Origin: Gammaproteobacteria bacterium
GTDB lineage: Bacteria > Pseudomonadota > Gammaproteobacteria > Pseudomonadales > Azotimanducaceae
Direction of reading: 5' to 3'
NCBI GenBank assembly: GCA_030425195.1
Contig: JAUIAV010000002.1
Span: 1 to 64,000, forward strand
DNA: 64,000 nt
Part shown: positions 20,782-31,160 of the stretch, in pieces
How the letters are laid out: each line of letters begins with the position of its first letter
Position numbering within the stretch: the stretch's first letter is position 1
The notes under the pieces: generated by a model
The model's input: only the letters and a program-made list of their open reading frames with translations
Databases searched by the model: none
Told to the model about the DNA's origin: nothing
Program-made: the position numbers and the translations under genes

Positions 20782-21266
20782 AGGTGCTGGGACTCCCGGG
20801 ACGGAATCCGGAAACCGAAACCTGGCTCAACGCGCTCTTCGCCGCGCTCGGCACACCGCAGGCGGAAGTGGCCAGATATGGGCACTGGCAGGATGGTTCC
20901 GATCCTGATGTCCGTGCCGAAGCCGTTCGCCATCCGGCCGGGGCGTCGGATCTGGTGGTGGCCAAGTCCATGGGAACCATGGTGCTGCTGGCATCCGTCG
21001 CTGATGGCAGCGTCCCAGAATCCGCGGTATTGATCGGTACGCCCTTGACGGCGTACAGCGGCGCTCAGATCGACATGCTGCGGGCTCTGACGGGCCGGAT
21101 TCCCTGCCTGTTCATTCAGCAGACGGAGGATTTCACCGGCCGCTGTGCCGCGCTTCGCGAGCTGCTGGGCGATGCGGCTGACATCGAAGAAGTGGCCGGA
21201 TCGGATCATGTCTATGCGGACGTGAGCGAGCTGGCCGCACTGATTCGTGCCTGGCGGGCGGAGTAA
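20778..21266 (+). CDS. Alpha/beta hydrolase-like protein
   Basis: A 162-residue protein beginning at ATG 20778 (overlapping the GST stop). It has LVVAKSMGTMVLL, a nucleophile elbow of the form K-S-M-G, then SAVLIGTPL and SDHVYADVSEL with a histidine near the C-terminus in the expected catalytic place. Resembles small serine hydrolases of the YqiA/KANL3-like kind. Activity not known. Confidence 0.75.
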   Translation: MKVLGLPGRNPETETWLNALFAALGTPQAEVARYGHWQDGSDPDVRAEAVRHPAGASDLVVAKSMGTMVLLASVADGSVPESAVLIGTPLTAYSGAQIDMLRALTGRIPCLFIQQTEDFTGRCAALRELLGDAADIEEVAGSDHVYADVSELAALIRAWRAE

Positions 21267-21274
21267 GACGCGGC

Positions 21275-22459
21275 TCAGGCACCCCGCAACGCCCCCGGAA
21301 GATAGCGGCGGACTGCGCCTGTGCCGGGAACCAGTCCGCCGAGCAGGCCCAGGGTCAGCGCCAGCGTAGCGGCCAGCGCCAGCGCCCCGGGGGTGACCGA
21401 GAACTGAAAGGCCACCTGCGCATTGGACGTCGTCGAGGCGGCGACCGTCGACAGGGTCGCGCCGTTCAGAAGCGCGTAAACCCCGCCGAAGCCGACGCCG
21501 GCACCGACCAGGCTCAGCAGCACGCACTCCATGAGAATGGCGCCGAGCAGCGGCGCGCGGCCGAAACCCAGCACACGCAGGGTTGCGATCTCCCGGATCC
21601 GAGCATCCAGCGCGGATTGCATGGTGTTGAATGCGGAGAACACCGCGCCCAGCGCCATGATTGAGCCGACCAGCCAGCCGAGGCCCCGGATCAGACCGCT
21701 GGTGGAGGCCGCCTGGTTGCTGTAGTAGTCACTCTCGCGTTGTGCAGCCATGGTCAGGCGCGGATCACCGGCGATCCGTTCCCTGAAAACCTCGAAATCG
21801 GCCGCGTTGCGCAGCTGCACCAGCATCGATGAGAAGGTCTCGCCCCGGCCCCAGGACTGGGCGAGCAGACGCTCGTCCACCCAGATCTCGCTCTCGTAGG
21901 CGCTACCGCCGGCGCTGAAGATACCGGTCACCCCCCATTGCTGACCCCGGATGCTTACACTGTTGCCCGGCGTCATGCCGGCGAAAAGCTCGGCCGCTCT
22001 GACACCGGCGATGAGCTCGTACCTGCCCGGGGTGAACGGCTTCCCGGCGACGAGAGTCACTTCGGCTCGAACGTCGAAGGACCCCTGCATGACGCCGCGC
22101 ATCGGCAGCGTTGCGTCGTTGTCACCCTGACGCTGGGGCATGTTGACGGTGACGTAGGTTTCCCGGGATGCGAGTCCCACACCGTCGCGTCGCGCCACTT
22201 CCGGCAGGTTCTGCACCAGTGCGTACTGGGCCAGCGGCACGTTGCCGTTGATCTCCGAGGTGGACCCCGCACGAAGAACGAGTGCCCGGTCCGCCTCGCC
22301 TGTCCCTTTCAGCGTCTGTTCGAACGCGCCGGCGATGACAGACAGCGACACGGCGACTGCCGTCAGCCCGGCCATTCCAACGACGATGATCATGCCGGGA
22401 CCGGGCCGTGCGAGGAGCAGGCGCAGGCCGACAAAGAACAGTGCCAGGGTCTGTTTCAT
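21275..22459 (-). CDS. FtsX-like ABC transporter permease
   Basis: A 394-residue permease with an N-terminal membrane helix (residues 22-45), a large periplasmic domain and three C-terminal helices. The MacB/FtsX core is visible around ARIREIATLRVLGFGRAPLL. Part of a minus-strand operon of adaptor, regulator, ATPase and two permeases; starts just after the first permease gene ends. Confidence 0.92.
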   Translation of the reverse strand: MKQTLALFFVGLRLLLARPGPGMIIVVGMAGLTAVAVSLSVIAGAFEQTLKGTGEADRALVLRAGSTSEINGNVPLAQYALVQNLPEVARRDGVGLASRETYVTVNMPQRQGDNDATLPMRGVMQGSFDVRAEVTLVAGKPFTPGRYELIAGVRAAELFAGMTPGNSVSIRGQQWGVTGIFSAGGSAYESEIWVDERLLAQSWGRGETFSSMLVQLRNAADFEVFRERIAGDPRLTMAAQRESDYYSNQAASTSGLIRGLGWLVGSIMALGAVFSAFNTMQSALDARIREIATLRVLGFGRAPLLGAILMECVLLSLVGAGVGFGGVYALLNGATLSTVAASTTSNAQVAFQFSVTPGALALAATLALTLGLLGGLVPGTGAVRRYLPGALRGA

Positions 22460-22461
22460 AT

Positions 22462-23624
22462 TCAGGCCTCCACTCTGAGTGCGGGAACGATGTCGCGCCG
22501 GATTGCGCGCACGACCGGCAGCAGTGCCACGCCGAGGCCCACTGCGATGGCCAGCAGCAGGCCCTGTGCCGCAATTCCCGGCGTCATGATGAGACCGCCG
22601 AGCTGCCTGACCTGAGGGACCAGGGTTTCGAGGCGAACCGCGAGCACATGCGCGATGCCGAGGCCGAGCAGTCCTGCGAAGACGGTCACCAGCACGGACT
22701 CAGTCAGGAGCAGGGCGGCCGCGGCACCCGCACGGAAGCCCAGGACTCTGAGCAGGGCGATCTGGGCGACGCGCTCGTGAACGGAACGGGCCATCGTGTG
22801 TCCGGTCACCATGAGCAGTGTGAACAGCACAGCACCCAGAATCAGACTCGCCATGAGTCCGACTTCACCGAGCTGACGTGCAAAGCTGAGCGCGTACTGC
22901 CCGCTGCTCAGGGTCTTCGTTTCGGTGCTCGAGTTGGCGAATTCCGCATCGATGGCGCGGGCGGTGCCGGCGAGATCTGCCGGGTCCTCCACCTGGACGA
23001 TGAAGGTGCCGACGGTCCCATTAGCGAATGCGCGGTACTCGTCGAAATAGGGAAAACCGAAATAGAAACCGTCGTTTCCGACCAGGGCTTCGTTGCTCGA
23101 ACGGAAGATCCCGACCAGCTCGAAGGCCCAGGCACCGCCTTCCCGGTTGTGCCAGATATTGGGTATCAGATGGATCGTGTCGCCGACCTGCCAGCCGAAG
23201 CGCGCGGCGGTATCTGCGCCCGCGATGGCGGCCCGGCGTCCGGTCAGGAACGCGGCGGCCTGATCGGTCGGCAGTTCGATCTCCCGGTTGATCCGGAGGA
23301 ACTCGTCGGGCGTGACTGCAAACTGCGGAAAAAAGTTCGCGGGCTCCCTGTAGGTGCCGCCGAACCAGGTCATGTGGGCGACGGTCTCGACGTTCGGCAG
23401 TGCGGAAATGCGCTGGGCGTGGGCGACAGGCAGCAGGTCGGCCACCGAGTGCCTGGGCCCCACGACCAGACTGGCATCGTCGCCGTTATCCACACCGTCG
23501 GCAAACATCACGCGGATCGGCTGCAGGAGGCCGAAGAGCACGAAAGCCAGCACCAGACTCGCTGCCGTCAGCAGCATCCGTATGGGATGGCGGGTGAGAT
23601 CCGCCCGCAGCAGCGACCACCAGC

Positions 23625-23628
<4 letters not shown>
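22462..23628 (-). CDS. FtsX-like ABC transporter permease
   Basis: A 388-residue permease beginning MSWWSLLRADLTRHPIRMLL, with the TM1 that follows, a periplasmic domain and three C-terminal helices. The coupling sequence HERVAQIALLRVLGFRAGAA is the FtsX-family signature. ATG 23628 overlaps the ATPase stop by 4 bases. With the second permease it likely forms a heterodimer exporting or extracting a hydrophobic compound or lipoprotein. Confidence 0.92.
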
Positions 23629-24323
<695 letters not shown>

Positions 24324-24389
24324 GTGCCGTCCTCGGAGTCACGATGCCGCCACGGTAGCGGGCGGGTGCAGTGCCGGCTCGTCAGATCT

Positions 24390-25544
24390 TCAAGTCAGCG
24401 CACCGCTTTCGGTATCGGGTGTGCTATTCGAGGAATCGACCTCAAGTTGTGAGCGTCTCCGATACTCGGTCGGAGTCATACCTTTGAGCTCGCGGAACGC
24501 GCGGTTGAAGGGATTGATGGACTGATAACCCGCACAGAGGGCCAGCGTCAGCACCGGGGTCGTATTCTGCGCCGGGTCTTCCAGCGCCGTGCTCACTTCC
24601 CCGACCCGATAGTGATGCAGCAGCGCGTTGAAGTTGCGAAAGCCCATGTGCTCGTGGATCAGATTGCGCAGCCGGTATTCCGGCAGGGCCAGGTGCTGCG
24701 CCAGTTCGCGCACGGTGAGACCCGCCTGACGATAGATCTGCTCTTCTTCGAATGCGGACCGCACGCGCGCCGTATCCGTTGCCTCCCTCGGCGGCAGGGA
24801 CCTGTCCGCCGGGACGGAGGCCGGCCGCCGTCTGGCTCCGAGCACGAGCGATGTGTCGGGCGACATGGACGCGAACAGCAGCAGACCCAGAAAAGGCAGC
24901 CCGAGCGCGACGAGCATGACGTGAATCGGATACTGCCAGTCGAGCGGCACCCAGCCGAGCTGAAACGCCACCCGCTCGAGCATCAGTGAGAGAACGGACT
25001 GCACGGCGACGATGGTGACGATGAGGATGCGAGCGCGGCGCCGGGAACCCACCAGATCCGCATCGCGATCCGCCAGCATCCAGTAAAGGGCGAAGACGCC
25101 GAAGGTGATCTGCAGTACGGATGGCAACGCTTCCAGAAGCAGGGTGCGAGTCACGGTGCCACTGCCCCAGTCTCCGATCAGCCAGTCGAGCGGCTCCTCG
25201 GCCAGCAGCTGAAACAGCCACAGGCCGATCAGCACACGGGGCGGTTTGTGACCGTCCCGGAAGATCGCGTGGCACAGCAGCATGAAGGCGCCGCTGATGG
25301 CGTTGCGCAGGAGATTGAATAAAGGGTGCAGCGAGCCCAGGTCGAGCCGGAACGGCGCGTCGATGAGCATGCCGTAGTCGTCCCGGGCCGAAATCACATA
25401 GCTGATCGAGCCCGCCATGATGAAAGCAACGAGAAACGCCACCCAGCGGTCCGGAGCCTGCCTGGCCAGCTGGATGGCCACCAGCAGCATCACGGTGACG
25501 GCTGCCCCGTCGATGCCCACATACAGCAGGTTGATATCGTTCAT
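24390..25544 (-). CDS. AraC-family regulator with N-terminal membrane domain
   Basis: A 384-residue protein. Residues 1-235 contain six or seven hydrophobic helices. The C-terminal about 110 residues form an AraC HTH domain: LTVRELAQHLALPEYRLRNLIHEH then ALCAGYQSINPFNRAFRELKGMTPTEYRR. Such membrane-embedded AraC proteins are thought to sense signals in or at the membrane. Lies between the adaptor and the ATPase genes of the export operon and overlaps the adaptor stop by 4 bases. Confidence 0.92.
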   Translation of the reverse strand: MNDINLLYVGIDGAAVTVMLLVAIQLARQAPDRWVAFLVAFIMAGSISYVISARDDYGMLIDAPFRLDLGSLHPLFNLLRNAISGAFMLLCHAIFRDGHKPPRVLIGLWLFQLLAEEPLDWLIGDWGSGTVTRTLLLEALPSVLQITFGVFALYWMLADRDADLVGSRRRARILIVTIVAVQSVLSLMLERVAFQLGWVPLDWQYPIHVMLVALGLPFLGLLLFASMSPDTSLVLGARRRPASVPADRSLPPREATDTARVRSAFEEEQIYRQAGLTVRELAQHLALPEYRLRNLIHEHMGFRNFNALLHHYRVGEVSTALEDPAQNTTPVLTLALCAGYQSINPFNRAFRELKGMTPTEYRRRSQLEVDSSNSTPDTESGALT

Positions 25545-26587
25545 GCGCCGAGGAAATCCACGCGTACGCCCATCTCCGGCATCACCCGCGCATCCGGCTC
25601 TAGGATGGCGATGCGGACCCGGATCGTGGCCTTGTTGCGATCCGCGGTCGGGATCACGGCGATCACCCGGCCGTCATAGTTCCTGTCGGGGTATGCGTTG
25701 AGCACGATGCGCACCGGCTGCTCCGGGCGCACGCGGCTGATGTAGGCTTCGTTGACGTCCACTTCCACTTCCAGCGATTGCATGTCGACCAGGGTTGCGA
25801 TGCCGGTGCGGGTGAAGCCGCCGCCGGCGGACATGGGCGAAACGATTTCGCCGGGCTGGGCGGAACGGCTGGTGACGACGCCGGTGAACGGCGCCCGGAT
25901 CACGTAGTCCTCGAGCTCCAGTCGGTGCACGTCCGCCTGCCGCGCGGCAGTTTTCACGGTCTGACGTGCCGTCGCGAGGCGGGCCTGCAGGTGGTCCACC
26001 GCGGTGCGTGCCTCGTCCAGCTGCGCCTGGCTTGCCATGTCCCGTTCTGCCATGGTGGTGACCCTCTCCAGCTGCAGGCGCGCGGCCTCCATCTCGGCGC
26101 TCACCTCGGCGACCCGTGAACCGGCGGCGATGCGCTCGGACTCCGCAAGCTCGTACTGGGCCCGCTTCACCCTGTCATCCAGTTGCGCCAGGGCGTCGCC
26201 CGCTTCTACGCAACTGCCTTCATTGACGAATACGGCCTGAATGGCGGCCGTCGTGCGGGCGCTGACCGTCGCCGCCTGGCGCGCGATCACATACCCGGTA
26301 GCCTGAAGCGCCGCGTCAGCACGATCCGGGTGCGGCCTGGAAACCGGCCTGATTGGCTGTGGACCCTGAGCGTTTTCGGCATTGCGCGTCTCCAGCGCGG
26401 TGGCGTCGTTCGAAACCCCGGCGTCCGAACCACCCCTCGCCTGAATGATCCCCCAGCCAAGAAGGGTACACACGACCACCGGCACTGCAATCCACCACAA
26501 CCCGCTGCGGCGGCTGCCGGCTGGCAGATCGTCTGCCTGGCGGTCGAGGCTGAGCCGGTTCAGCAGCTCACTCCTGCGCGTATCCAC
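25541..26587 (-). CDS. Periplasmic adaptor (HlyD/MacA-type membrane fusion protein)
   Basis: A 348-residue adaptor: one N-terminal membrane helix (about residues 29-46), a lipoyl half-motif FVNEGSCVEAGDALAQLDD, a helical hairpin (residues 150-220) and the second lipoyl half IRAPFTGVVTSRSAQPGEIVS, followed by a beta-barrel domain. It would link the FtsX-type permeases to an outer-membrane channel of the TolC kind (none encoded here). Confidence 0.93.
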   Translation of the reverse strand: MDTRRSELLNRLSLDRQADDLPAGSRRSGLWWIAVPVVVCTLLGWGIIQARGGSDAGVSNDATALETRNAENAQGPQPIRPVSRPHPDRADAALQATGYVIARQAATVSARTTAAIQAVFVNEGSCVEAGDALAQLDDRVKRAQYELAESERIAAGSRVAEVSAEMEAARLQLERVTTMAERDMASQAQLDEARTAVDHLQARLATARQTVKTAARQADVHRLELEDYVIRAPFTGVVTSRSAQPGEIVSPMSAGGGFTRTGIATLVDMQSLEVEVDVNEAYISRVRPEQPVRIVLNAYPDRNYDGRVIAVIPTADRNKATIRVRIAILEPDARVMPEMGVRVDFLGA

Positions 26588-26814
26588 GATGACGTCTCCG
26601 CCCCCACGCGGTAGTGTCCGACCTAAGGTACGTGACAGGGCGCATTTCCGCTCACCGATAGGCGCAACCGGCTCGCCGATTCTTCAAATCGGTGGCACTT
26701 TGCGCATTTTGACGCCGTCGCGGGCTGTGATGCATGAGCATAGGATAGTGGGCAGGAGACAGATGCAGTCGTACAGGTTCTTGACCAAAGGCCGGAACAG
26801 GCCGGACGGCCGTC
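26588..26814. promoter_or_regulatory. Divergent intergenic region with small inverted repeat
   Basis: 227 bases between the export operon and 26815. It contains CCGATT-CTTCA-AATCGG at 26676-26692, a possible protein-binding site or short hairpin. No gene seen. Promoters for both directions should lie here but no strong consensus stands out. Confidence 0.35.
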
Positions 26815-27000
26815 GTGGGTGACGTCGTCCGTTTCAAAAAGCCCAGCCTGAAGGAGAAGGCAAAGGGCAGAACCCTGTGCGGGCGCGGATTTCACAAATG
26901 GGTCATCGATCAGAAGAAGCAGTTCGATGTGAAACAGGGCAAGCTGATCACCATCCATCGCTGTCGCCACTGCGGGGAGACGAAGACGACGGCCACCTGA
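26815..27000 (+). CDS. Small zinc-ribbon-like conserved protein
   Basis: A 61-residue basic protein, MGDVVRFKKPSLKEKAKG, followed by TLCGRGFHKW and HRCRHCGETKT, which supply three cysteines and histidines for a possible zinc site. Similar small proteins are conserved in gammaproteobacteria without a named function. GTG start 26815. Confidence 0.75.
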   Translation: MGDVVRFKKPSLKEKAKGRTLCGRGFHKWVIDQKKQFDVKQGKLITIHRCRHCGETKTTAT

Positions 27001-27031
27001 GGCGCGCGATGGTAACGGGGGAGAGATAACC

Positions 27032-27457
27032 ATGAATCAGGATGCGATCTTCGGTCCGTTCTTCGCCATGATGGGGCTGACCGCTCTGGTCTGGCTCTTC
27101 ATGTACGTGAAGCGGATCCGGTTTCTGAACAGCGTCGAGATCGAGCCGAACGCGCTCACACCGGCAAAGCTTGCGGAGATTTCGCCGCCGTCGGTAGCGA
27201 ACCCTTCGGACAATCTCAAAAATCTGTTCGAGATGCCCGTGCTCTTCTACGCCCTGGCGCTGTATCTCTACTCGATGAGCCAGGTGGATCAGACCTATCT
27301 CATGGCGGCCTGGGCTTTCGTGCTGTTTCGGGCCGCACACAGCGCCGTGCATTGCACGATCAACCTGGTGATGGTGCGTTTCGGTCTGTACGCGCTGTCC
27401 TCCCTGGCACTCTGGTTCATCGTGCTGCGGGCCGCATTCGAATTCTTCGGCGCCTGA
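27032..27457 (+). CDS. MAPEG family membrane protein
   Basis: A 141-residue protein with four membrane segments (residues 6-24, 70-88, 90-107, 113-135) and the MAPEG-like NLKNLFEMPVLFYAL and FRAAHSAVHCTIN. MAPEG proteins are glutathione-linked trimeric membrane enzymes. GGGGGAGAG precedes ATG 27032. Confidence 0.9.
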   Translation: MNQDAIFGPFFAMMGLTALVWLFMYVKRIRFLNSVEIEPNALTPAKLAEISPPSVANPSDNLKNLFEMPVLFYALALYLYSMSQVDQTYLMAAWAFVLFRAAHSAVHCTINLVMVRFGLYALSSLALWFIVLRAAFEFFGA

Positions 27458-27460
27458 AGC

Positions 27461-27847
27461 ATGGAATTCGAGCTGGCCAGAGCCATCGTGTTTGCCAGAG
27501 ACATGGACGCGATGGTGGCGTTCTATCAGGGGGTGCTGGGCCTGGAGGAAGTGATCACGAAAGACACCGGGGAAGGCTGGCGGGTGTTCCGGGCAGGTAC
27601 CATGGAGCTCGCGCTGCATGCCATCCCGGCACCGATCGCCGCGGAGATCCGGATCGCCGACCCGCCGGAGGCGCGTTCCAGCGCGGTGACCAAACTCGTT
27701 TTCCGCGTCGACGACCTGGCCGGCACTCGCCGGGCGCTGCAGGCGCAGGGTGCGACCGAGGTGCATCAGGAATTTCTCAGCGACCCGCCCGTGCGCTGTG
27801 ATTTTCTCGATCCGGAGGGCAACGTGTTTCAGATTTCGAGTCTGTGA
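27461..27847 (+). CDS. VOC family protein
   Basis: A 128-residue VOC: ARAIVFARDMDAMVAFYQGVLGL, MELALHAIP first metal strand, KLVFRVDDLAGTRRAL and CDFLDPEGNVFQISS. Three bases after the MAPEG gene. Substrate unknown. Confidence 0.9.
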   Translation: MEFELARAIVFARDMDAMVAFYQGVLGLEEVITKDTGEGWRVFRAGTMELALHAIPAPIAAEIRIADPPEARSSAVTKLVFRVDDLAGTRRALQAQGATEVHQEFLSDPPVRCDFLDPEGNVFQISSL

Positions 27848-27864
27848 TCGGGAGGAAGACGAAC

Positions 27865-28137
27865 ATGTGTCGAAACATCCGAACGCTGCACAACTTCGAA
27901 CCGCCGGCGACGGCGGAGGAAGTGCACGCCGCATCGCTGCAGTTCGTGCGCAAGATCAGCGGCAGCACACGCCCTTCGAAGGCCAACGAGGCGGCCTTCG
28001 AGCAGGCGGTTGAAGAGGTCGAAGCGGTGGTGAACCGGCTGCTTGCTAATCTGGTTTCCAGCGCGCCGCCGAAGAACCGGGAACAGGAAGCAGCCCGAGC
28101 GAAAGCGCGGGCCGCCAAGCGTTTCGGCAGTGGCTGA
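27865..28137 (+). CDS. DUF2277 family protein
   Basis: A 90-residue helical protein starting MCRNIRTLHNFEPPATAEEV, the invariant start of DUF2277, with KISGSTRPSKANEAAFEQAV in the centre. GGAGG is positioned correctly before ATG 27865. Function unknown. Confidence 0.93.
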   Translation: MCRNIRTLHNFEPPATAEEVHAASLQFVRKISGSTRPSKANEAAFEQAVEEVEAVVNRLLANLVSSAPPKNREQEAARAKARAAKRFGSG

Positions 28138-28525
28138 CCTGAAGGAGATCGTTTTCGACAGCCGCCATCCGGCGTCACTCGCCCGTTTCTGGGCAGCCGT
28201 GCTGGAGGGTTATGCGGTACGGGCATACGACGATGCGGAGATCGAGCGTCTGGCCGGACAGGGCCATACGCCGGAGTCGGATCCCACGGTTGCCGTGGAT
28301 GGCCCGGGCCCTACCCTCTTCTTCCAGGAGACGCTGACGCCGAAGACGACGCGCAATCGGATGCATCTGGACGTGGGTACGGATGACCGGTCCGGCGAGG
28401 TCGCCCGGCTGGTCGCACTTGGCGGAACCATCCGGGATGAGCACGGGACCTTCACCGTCATGCTGGATCCTGAGGGCAATGAATTCTGTGTTCGGGACCG
28501 GCAGGCGGGCGTCGGGGAGGCATGA
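28130..28525 (+). CDS. VOC-like (glyoxalase_6) protein
   Basis: A 131-residue protein starting at GTG 28130, overlapping the DUF2277 stop. The typical glyoxalase_6 pattern is FDSRHPASLARFWAAVLEGY, LFFQETLTPKTTRNRMHLDV and FTVMLDPEGNEFCV. Probably a non-enzymatic or isomerase-like VOC. Confidence 0.87.
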   Translation: MADLKEIVFDSRHPASLARFWAAVLEGYAVRAYDDAEIERLAGQGHTPESDPTVAVDGPGPTLFFQETLTPKTTRNRMHLDVGTDDRSGEVARLVALGGTIRDEHGTFTVMLDPEGNEFCVRDRQAGVGEA

Positions 28526-28526
28526 G

Positions 28527-29060
28527 ATGAGCGACCAGGCCATTATCGTGATCGACATGCAGCGGGGTCTGGTGCTGGGCGCTCACCGGCAGCAGGCGCT
28601 GGTTAATACGGTGAACACGCTCATCCGGCGCGGCCGGGCGGCCGGTGTTCCGATCGTTTTCGTGCAGCACAATCACGCGACCTTCGAACCCATGAAGCGC
28701 GGCAATCGGGGGTGGGAGATCTTCGGCGAACTGGATCGGGCGCACGACGACCCGGTGGTGGAGAAGGAAGCCTGCGATGCCTTCTACGGGACGGATCTGG
28801 AAGAGACGCTGAGGGCTCTGGGCGCAAAGGAGCTGCTGATCACGGGGCTGCAGTCGGAATACTGTGTGGATACGGCCTGCCGCTCGGCACTCTCTCATGG
28901 ATTCGATGTGGTCCTGGTGGCGGACGGTCACTCCACCGGCGATTCGGACATGCCGGCCGCAGCCATCGTCGCGCATCACAACGCGGTGCTCGCCAATCTG
29001 GTGCATCCCCACGCGCGCATCCGCGTGCTGCCCGAGTCCGGGATTGTGCTGAGTGGCTGA
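28527..29060 (+). CDS. Isochorismatase-like cysteine hydrolase
   Basis: A 177-residue cysteine hydrolase with the complete triad: Asp in VIDMQRGL, Lys in [16 protein letters not shown] and Cys in [15 protein letters not shown], plus the cis-peptide region LLITGLQSE. The family splits amides or vinyl ethers; the close set includes nicotinamidase-like proteins. ATG 28527 has GGGGAGG upstream. Confidence 0.93.
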   Translation: MSDQAIIVIDMQRGLVLGAHRQQALVNTVNTLIRRGRAAGVPIVFVQHNHATFEPMKRGNRGWEIFGELDRAHDDPVVEKEACDAFYGTDLEETLRALGAKELLITGLQSEYCVDTACRSALSHGFDVVLVADGHSTGDSDMPAAAIVAHHNAVLANLVHPHARIRVLPESGIVLSG

Positions 29061-29514
29061 ACGTTCGCGGTTCAAAGCCATTCCGGAGGCGCATCTGGTG
29101 CTCCTGCGCGGAAATCCCGGTGCCGAGGAGATCCTCCTGCTGCGACGTTTCAACACGGGATACATGGACGGTCACTACAGCGTGGTCGCCGGGCATCTGG
29201 ACGGCGGCGAAACCGCCCGGGAGGCCATGGCCCGCGAAGCGATGGAGGAAGCGGGTCTGACCATCGAGGCTCGAAACCTGAGTCTTCACCACCTCATGCA
29301 CCGACACGATGGCAGCGAACGGATATCCTTTTTCTTCACCTGCGCTCAGTGGCAGGGTGAGGCGCGCAACCTGGAACCGCATAAATGTGACGATCTCTCC
29401 TGGCAGCCGCTCGACAGCCTTCCGGAGAATATGGTGCCCTATGTGCGGGCAGGTATCTTGCGGGGTCTTGCCGGAGCAGCTTATTCTGAGTTCGGTTGGA
29501 CAGGAGAGGACTGA
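29053..29514 (+). CDS. NUDIX hydrolase
   Basis: A 153-residue NUDIX protein. The Nudix box begins [23 protein letters not shown] (with the E-x-x-E-E core) and is preceded by YSVVA. Hydrolyses a nucleoside diphosphate linked compound of unknown identity. GTG 29053 overlaps the isochorismatase gene by 8 bases. Confidence 0.93.
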   Translation: MAERSRFKAIPEAHLVLLRGNPGAEEILLLRRFNTGYMDGHYSVVAGHLDGGETAREAMAREAMEEAGLTIEARNLSLHHLMHRHDGSERISFFFTCAQWQGEARNLEPHKCDDLSWQPLDSLPENMVPYVRAGILRGLAGAAYSEFGWTGED

Positions 29515-29518
29515 CGGT

Positions 29519-29812
29519 ATGCCGGCATACCTTGTGGCGCAGATCACCATTCACGACCGTGACCGCTACACGAATTACGAAGCGGGGTTCATGGACATAT
29601 TCACGGCCCACGAAGGCCGCCTGCTCGCGGTGGATGAGCAGGTGGAGACGCTCGAGGGCGCCTGGAACTGCACCCGGACGGTGATCGCCGAGTTTCCCAG
29701 TCGGGAAGCGGCGCTGGCCTGGTACCGCTCGGACGACTATCAGACGCTGGCCCAGCATCGTTTTGCTGCCTCCGACGGCAACGTCGTGCTGCTGGAGGGG
29801 ATTGCCGCATGA
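29519..29812 (+). CDS. DUF1330 family protein
   Basis: A 97-residue dimeric alpha-beta barrel-like protein: PAYLVAQITIHDRDRYTNYEAGF, TRTVIAEFPSREAALAWYRSDDYQTL, the regular DUF1330 pattern. Overlaps the carbonic anhydrase start by 4 bases. Confidence 0.92.
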   Translation: MPAYLVAQITIHDRDRYTNYEAGFMDIFTAHEGRLLAVDEQVETLEGAWNCTRTVIAEFPSREAALAWYRSDDYQTLAQHRFAASDGNVVLLEGIAA

Positions 29813-30435
29813 GTAACGTGGGGGCGCTGGAGGCGCTGGAACGTCTGCAGGTGGGCAACCGTCGTTTCATCGAGGGCCGTCAGGCTCATCGGGAGATCAC
29901 CCTGCAGGATCAGCTGGATGCGAGTGCGGCCGGGCAGTCACCTTTCGCCATCGTGATCGGCTGCTCGGACTCCCGGGTCCCGCTGGAGATCATCTTTGAT
30001 CAGGGTATCGGCGATCTGTTCGTGATCCGGGTGGCGGGCAATATCGTTGCACCCTCGCAGATCGGCAGCGTGGAATTCGCCGCGGAGCAGTTCGGCACCC
30101 AGCTCGTGGTGGTGCTCGGGCACTCCAACTGCGGTGCCGTCATTGCCACCCTGGATGAACTGCACCGGCCGTCGGAGCAGCGCTCACCCAACCTGCATTC
30201 CATTGTCGATCGGATCCGGCCTTCGGTGCAGTCCCTGCTAGGCAGTGAGCTGGAGGACGATGCGGACGCCATGCTGCGGGCCGGGGTGCGCGCCAATGTC
30301 CGTTCCTCCGTGGCACAGCTCAGGCATGGCTCGAGGATTCTCGAGGATCTGATCGCCGCCGAGACGCTGCACGTCGTCGGTGCGGAATACTCGCTGAGCA
30401 CAGGTCTGGTGGAGTTCTTCGAAGGCGTCAGCTGA
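29809..30435 (+). CDS. Beta-class carbonic anhydrase
   Basis: A 208-residue beta carbonic anhydrase that interconverts CO2 and bicarbonate with zinc. Zinc ligands are seen in CSDSRVP (Cys, and the Asp-Arg dyad) and in LGHSNCGAV (His and Cys). The N-terminal LERLQVGNRRFIEGR is typical. Located in a run of short unrelated genes, coupled to DUF1330. Confidence 0.96.
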   Translation: MSNVGALEALERLQVGNRRFIEGRQAHREITLQDQLDASAAGQSPFAIVIGCSDSRVPLEIIFDQGIGDLFVIRVAGNIVAPSQIGSVEFAAEQFGTQLVVVLGHSNCGAVIATLDELHRPSEQRSPNLHSIVDRIRPSVQSLLGSELEDDADAMLRAGVRANVRSSVAQLRHGSRILEDLIAAETLHVVGAEYSLSTGLVEFFEGVS

Positions 30436-30438
30436 ATC

Positions 30439-30750
30439 ATGGCCATCGAGGTGCTGAGCCGTGATCCGCATCTGCTCATTCACCGGGCCGTGCTCGAGCC
30501 GGGTGAAGCGACGGACTGGCACCGGGATGCCTGTCGCCGGTTCACCGTGGTGGTGAAAGGCGGGGAGCTGACGATCGAGTTCCGTGACGGCGAGCGGGCG
30601 GTGGTGAAGGTGTATCCGGGTCTGGCGGAGTGGGATGAGCCCACGGATCGTGTCCACCGGGCGGTGAACACAGGCAGCAGCACCTTCGAGGAGGTGGTCA
30701 CCTTTGTTCTGGATTCAGCGGATCAGGTACCGCAGCCGCAGCCTGTTTGA
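30439..30750 (+). CDS. Cupin-like protein
   Basis: A 103-residue single-domain cupin with HRAVLEPGEATDWHRDACRRFTVVVKGG and a second half DEPTDRVHRAVNTG. Retains the histidines expected for metal binding. Function unknown. Confidence 0.85.
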   Translation: MAIEVLSRDPHLLIHRAVLEPGEATDWHRDACRRFTVVVKGGELTIEFRDGERAVVKVYPGLAEWDEPTDRVHRAVNTGSSTFEEVVTFVLDSADQVPQPQPV

Positions 30751-30767
30751 GGGATGAGGGAGGGCGT

Positions 30768-31154
30768 ATGCCACAGGGCGCAAAAGGGTTCCGCAATCCC
30801 ATCGTGATCCACTACGTGCGCGACATGGAACAGGCGCGGGCGTTTTATACCGGGGTGTTCGGAGTGCCGGTGAGCTTTGCATCCGCTGGCTGGTCCACGC
30901 TCGATTTCGGCAGCTTCGAACTCGCACTGCACATTCTGAGTCCACACGAAGTCGAGGAAGGCCCGATCCCTCATGCCGGCCTGAATCTGGAAGTGGATCG
31001 GATCGAGACCGCGCAGGCTGAGATCGAGGCGGCCGGGGGACGCATGACCGAGCTTCGGGAGGCGGAGCCCGGCGTACCGGTCCGTGTTGCCACCTTCTAC
31101 GATCCGGACGGGAATGGTTTCGAGCTCCGACAGCCGGTAGCGGTCTCTCCTTAG
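30768..31154 (+). CDS. VOC family protein
   Basis: A 128-residue VOC: PIVIHYVRDMEQARAFYTGVFGV, FELALHILSPHEVEE, GLNLEVDRIETAQAEIE and ATFYDPDGNGFELRQP. GAGGGAGGGCGT precedes ATG 30768. Convergent with the photolyase, six bases apart. Confidence 0.9.
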   Translation: MPQGAKGFRNPIVIHYVRDMEQARAFYTGVFGVPVSFASAGWSTLDFGSFELALHILSPHEVEEGPIPHAGLNLEVDRIETAQAEIEAAGGRMTELREAEPGVPVRVATFYDPDGNGFELRQPVAVSP

Positions 31155-31160
31155 CGACGG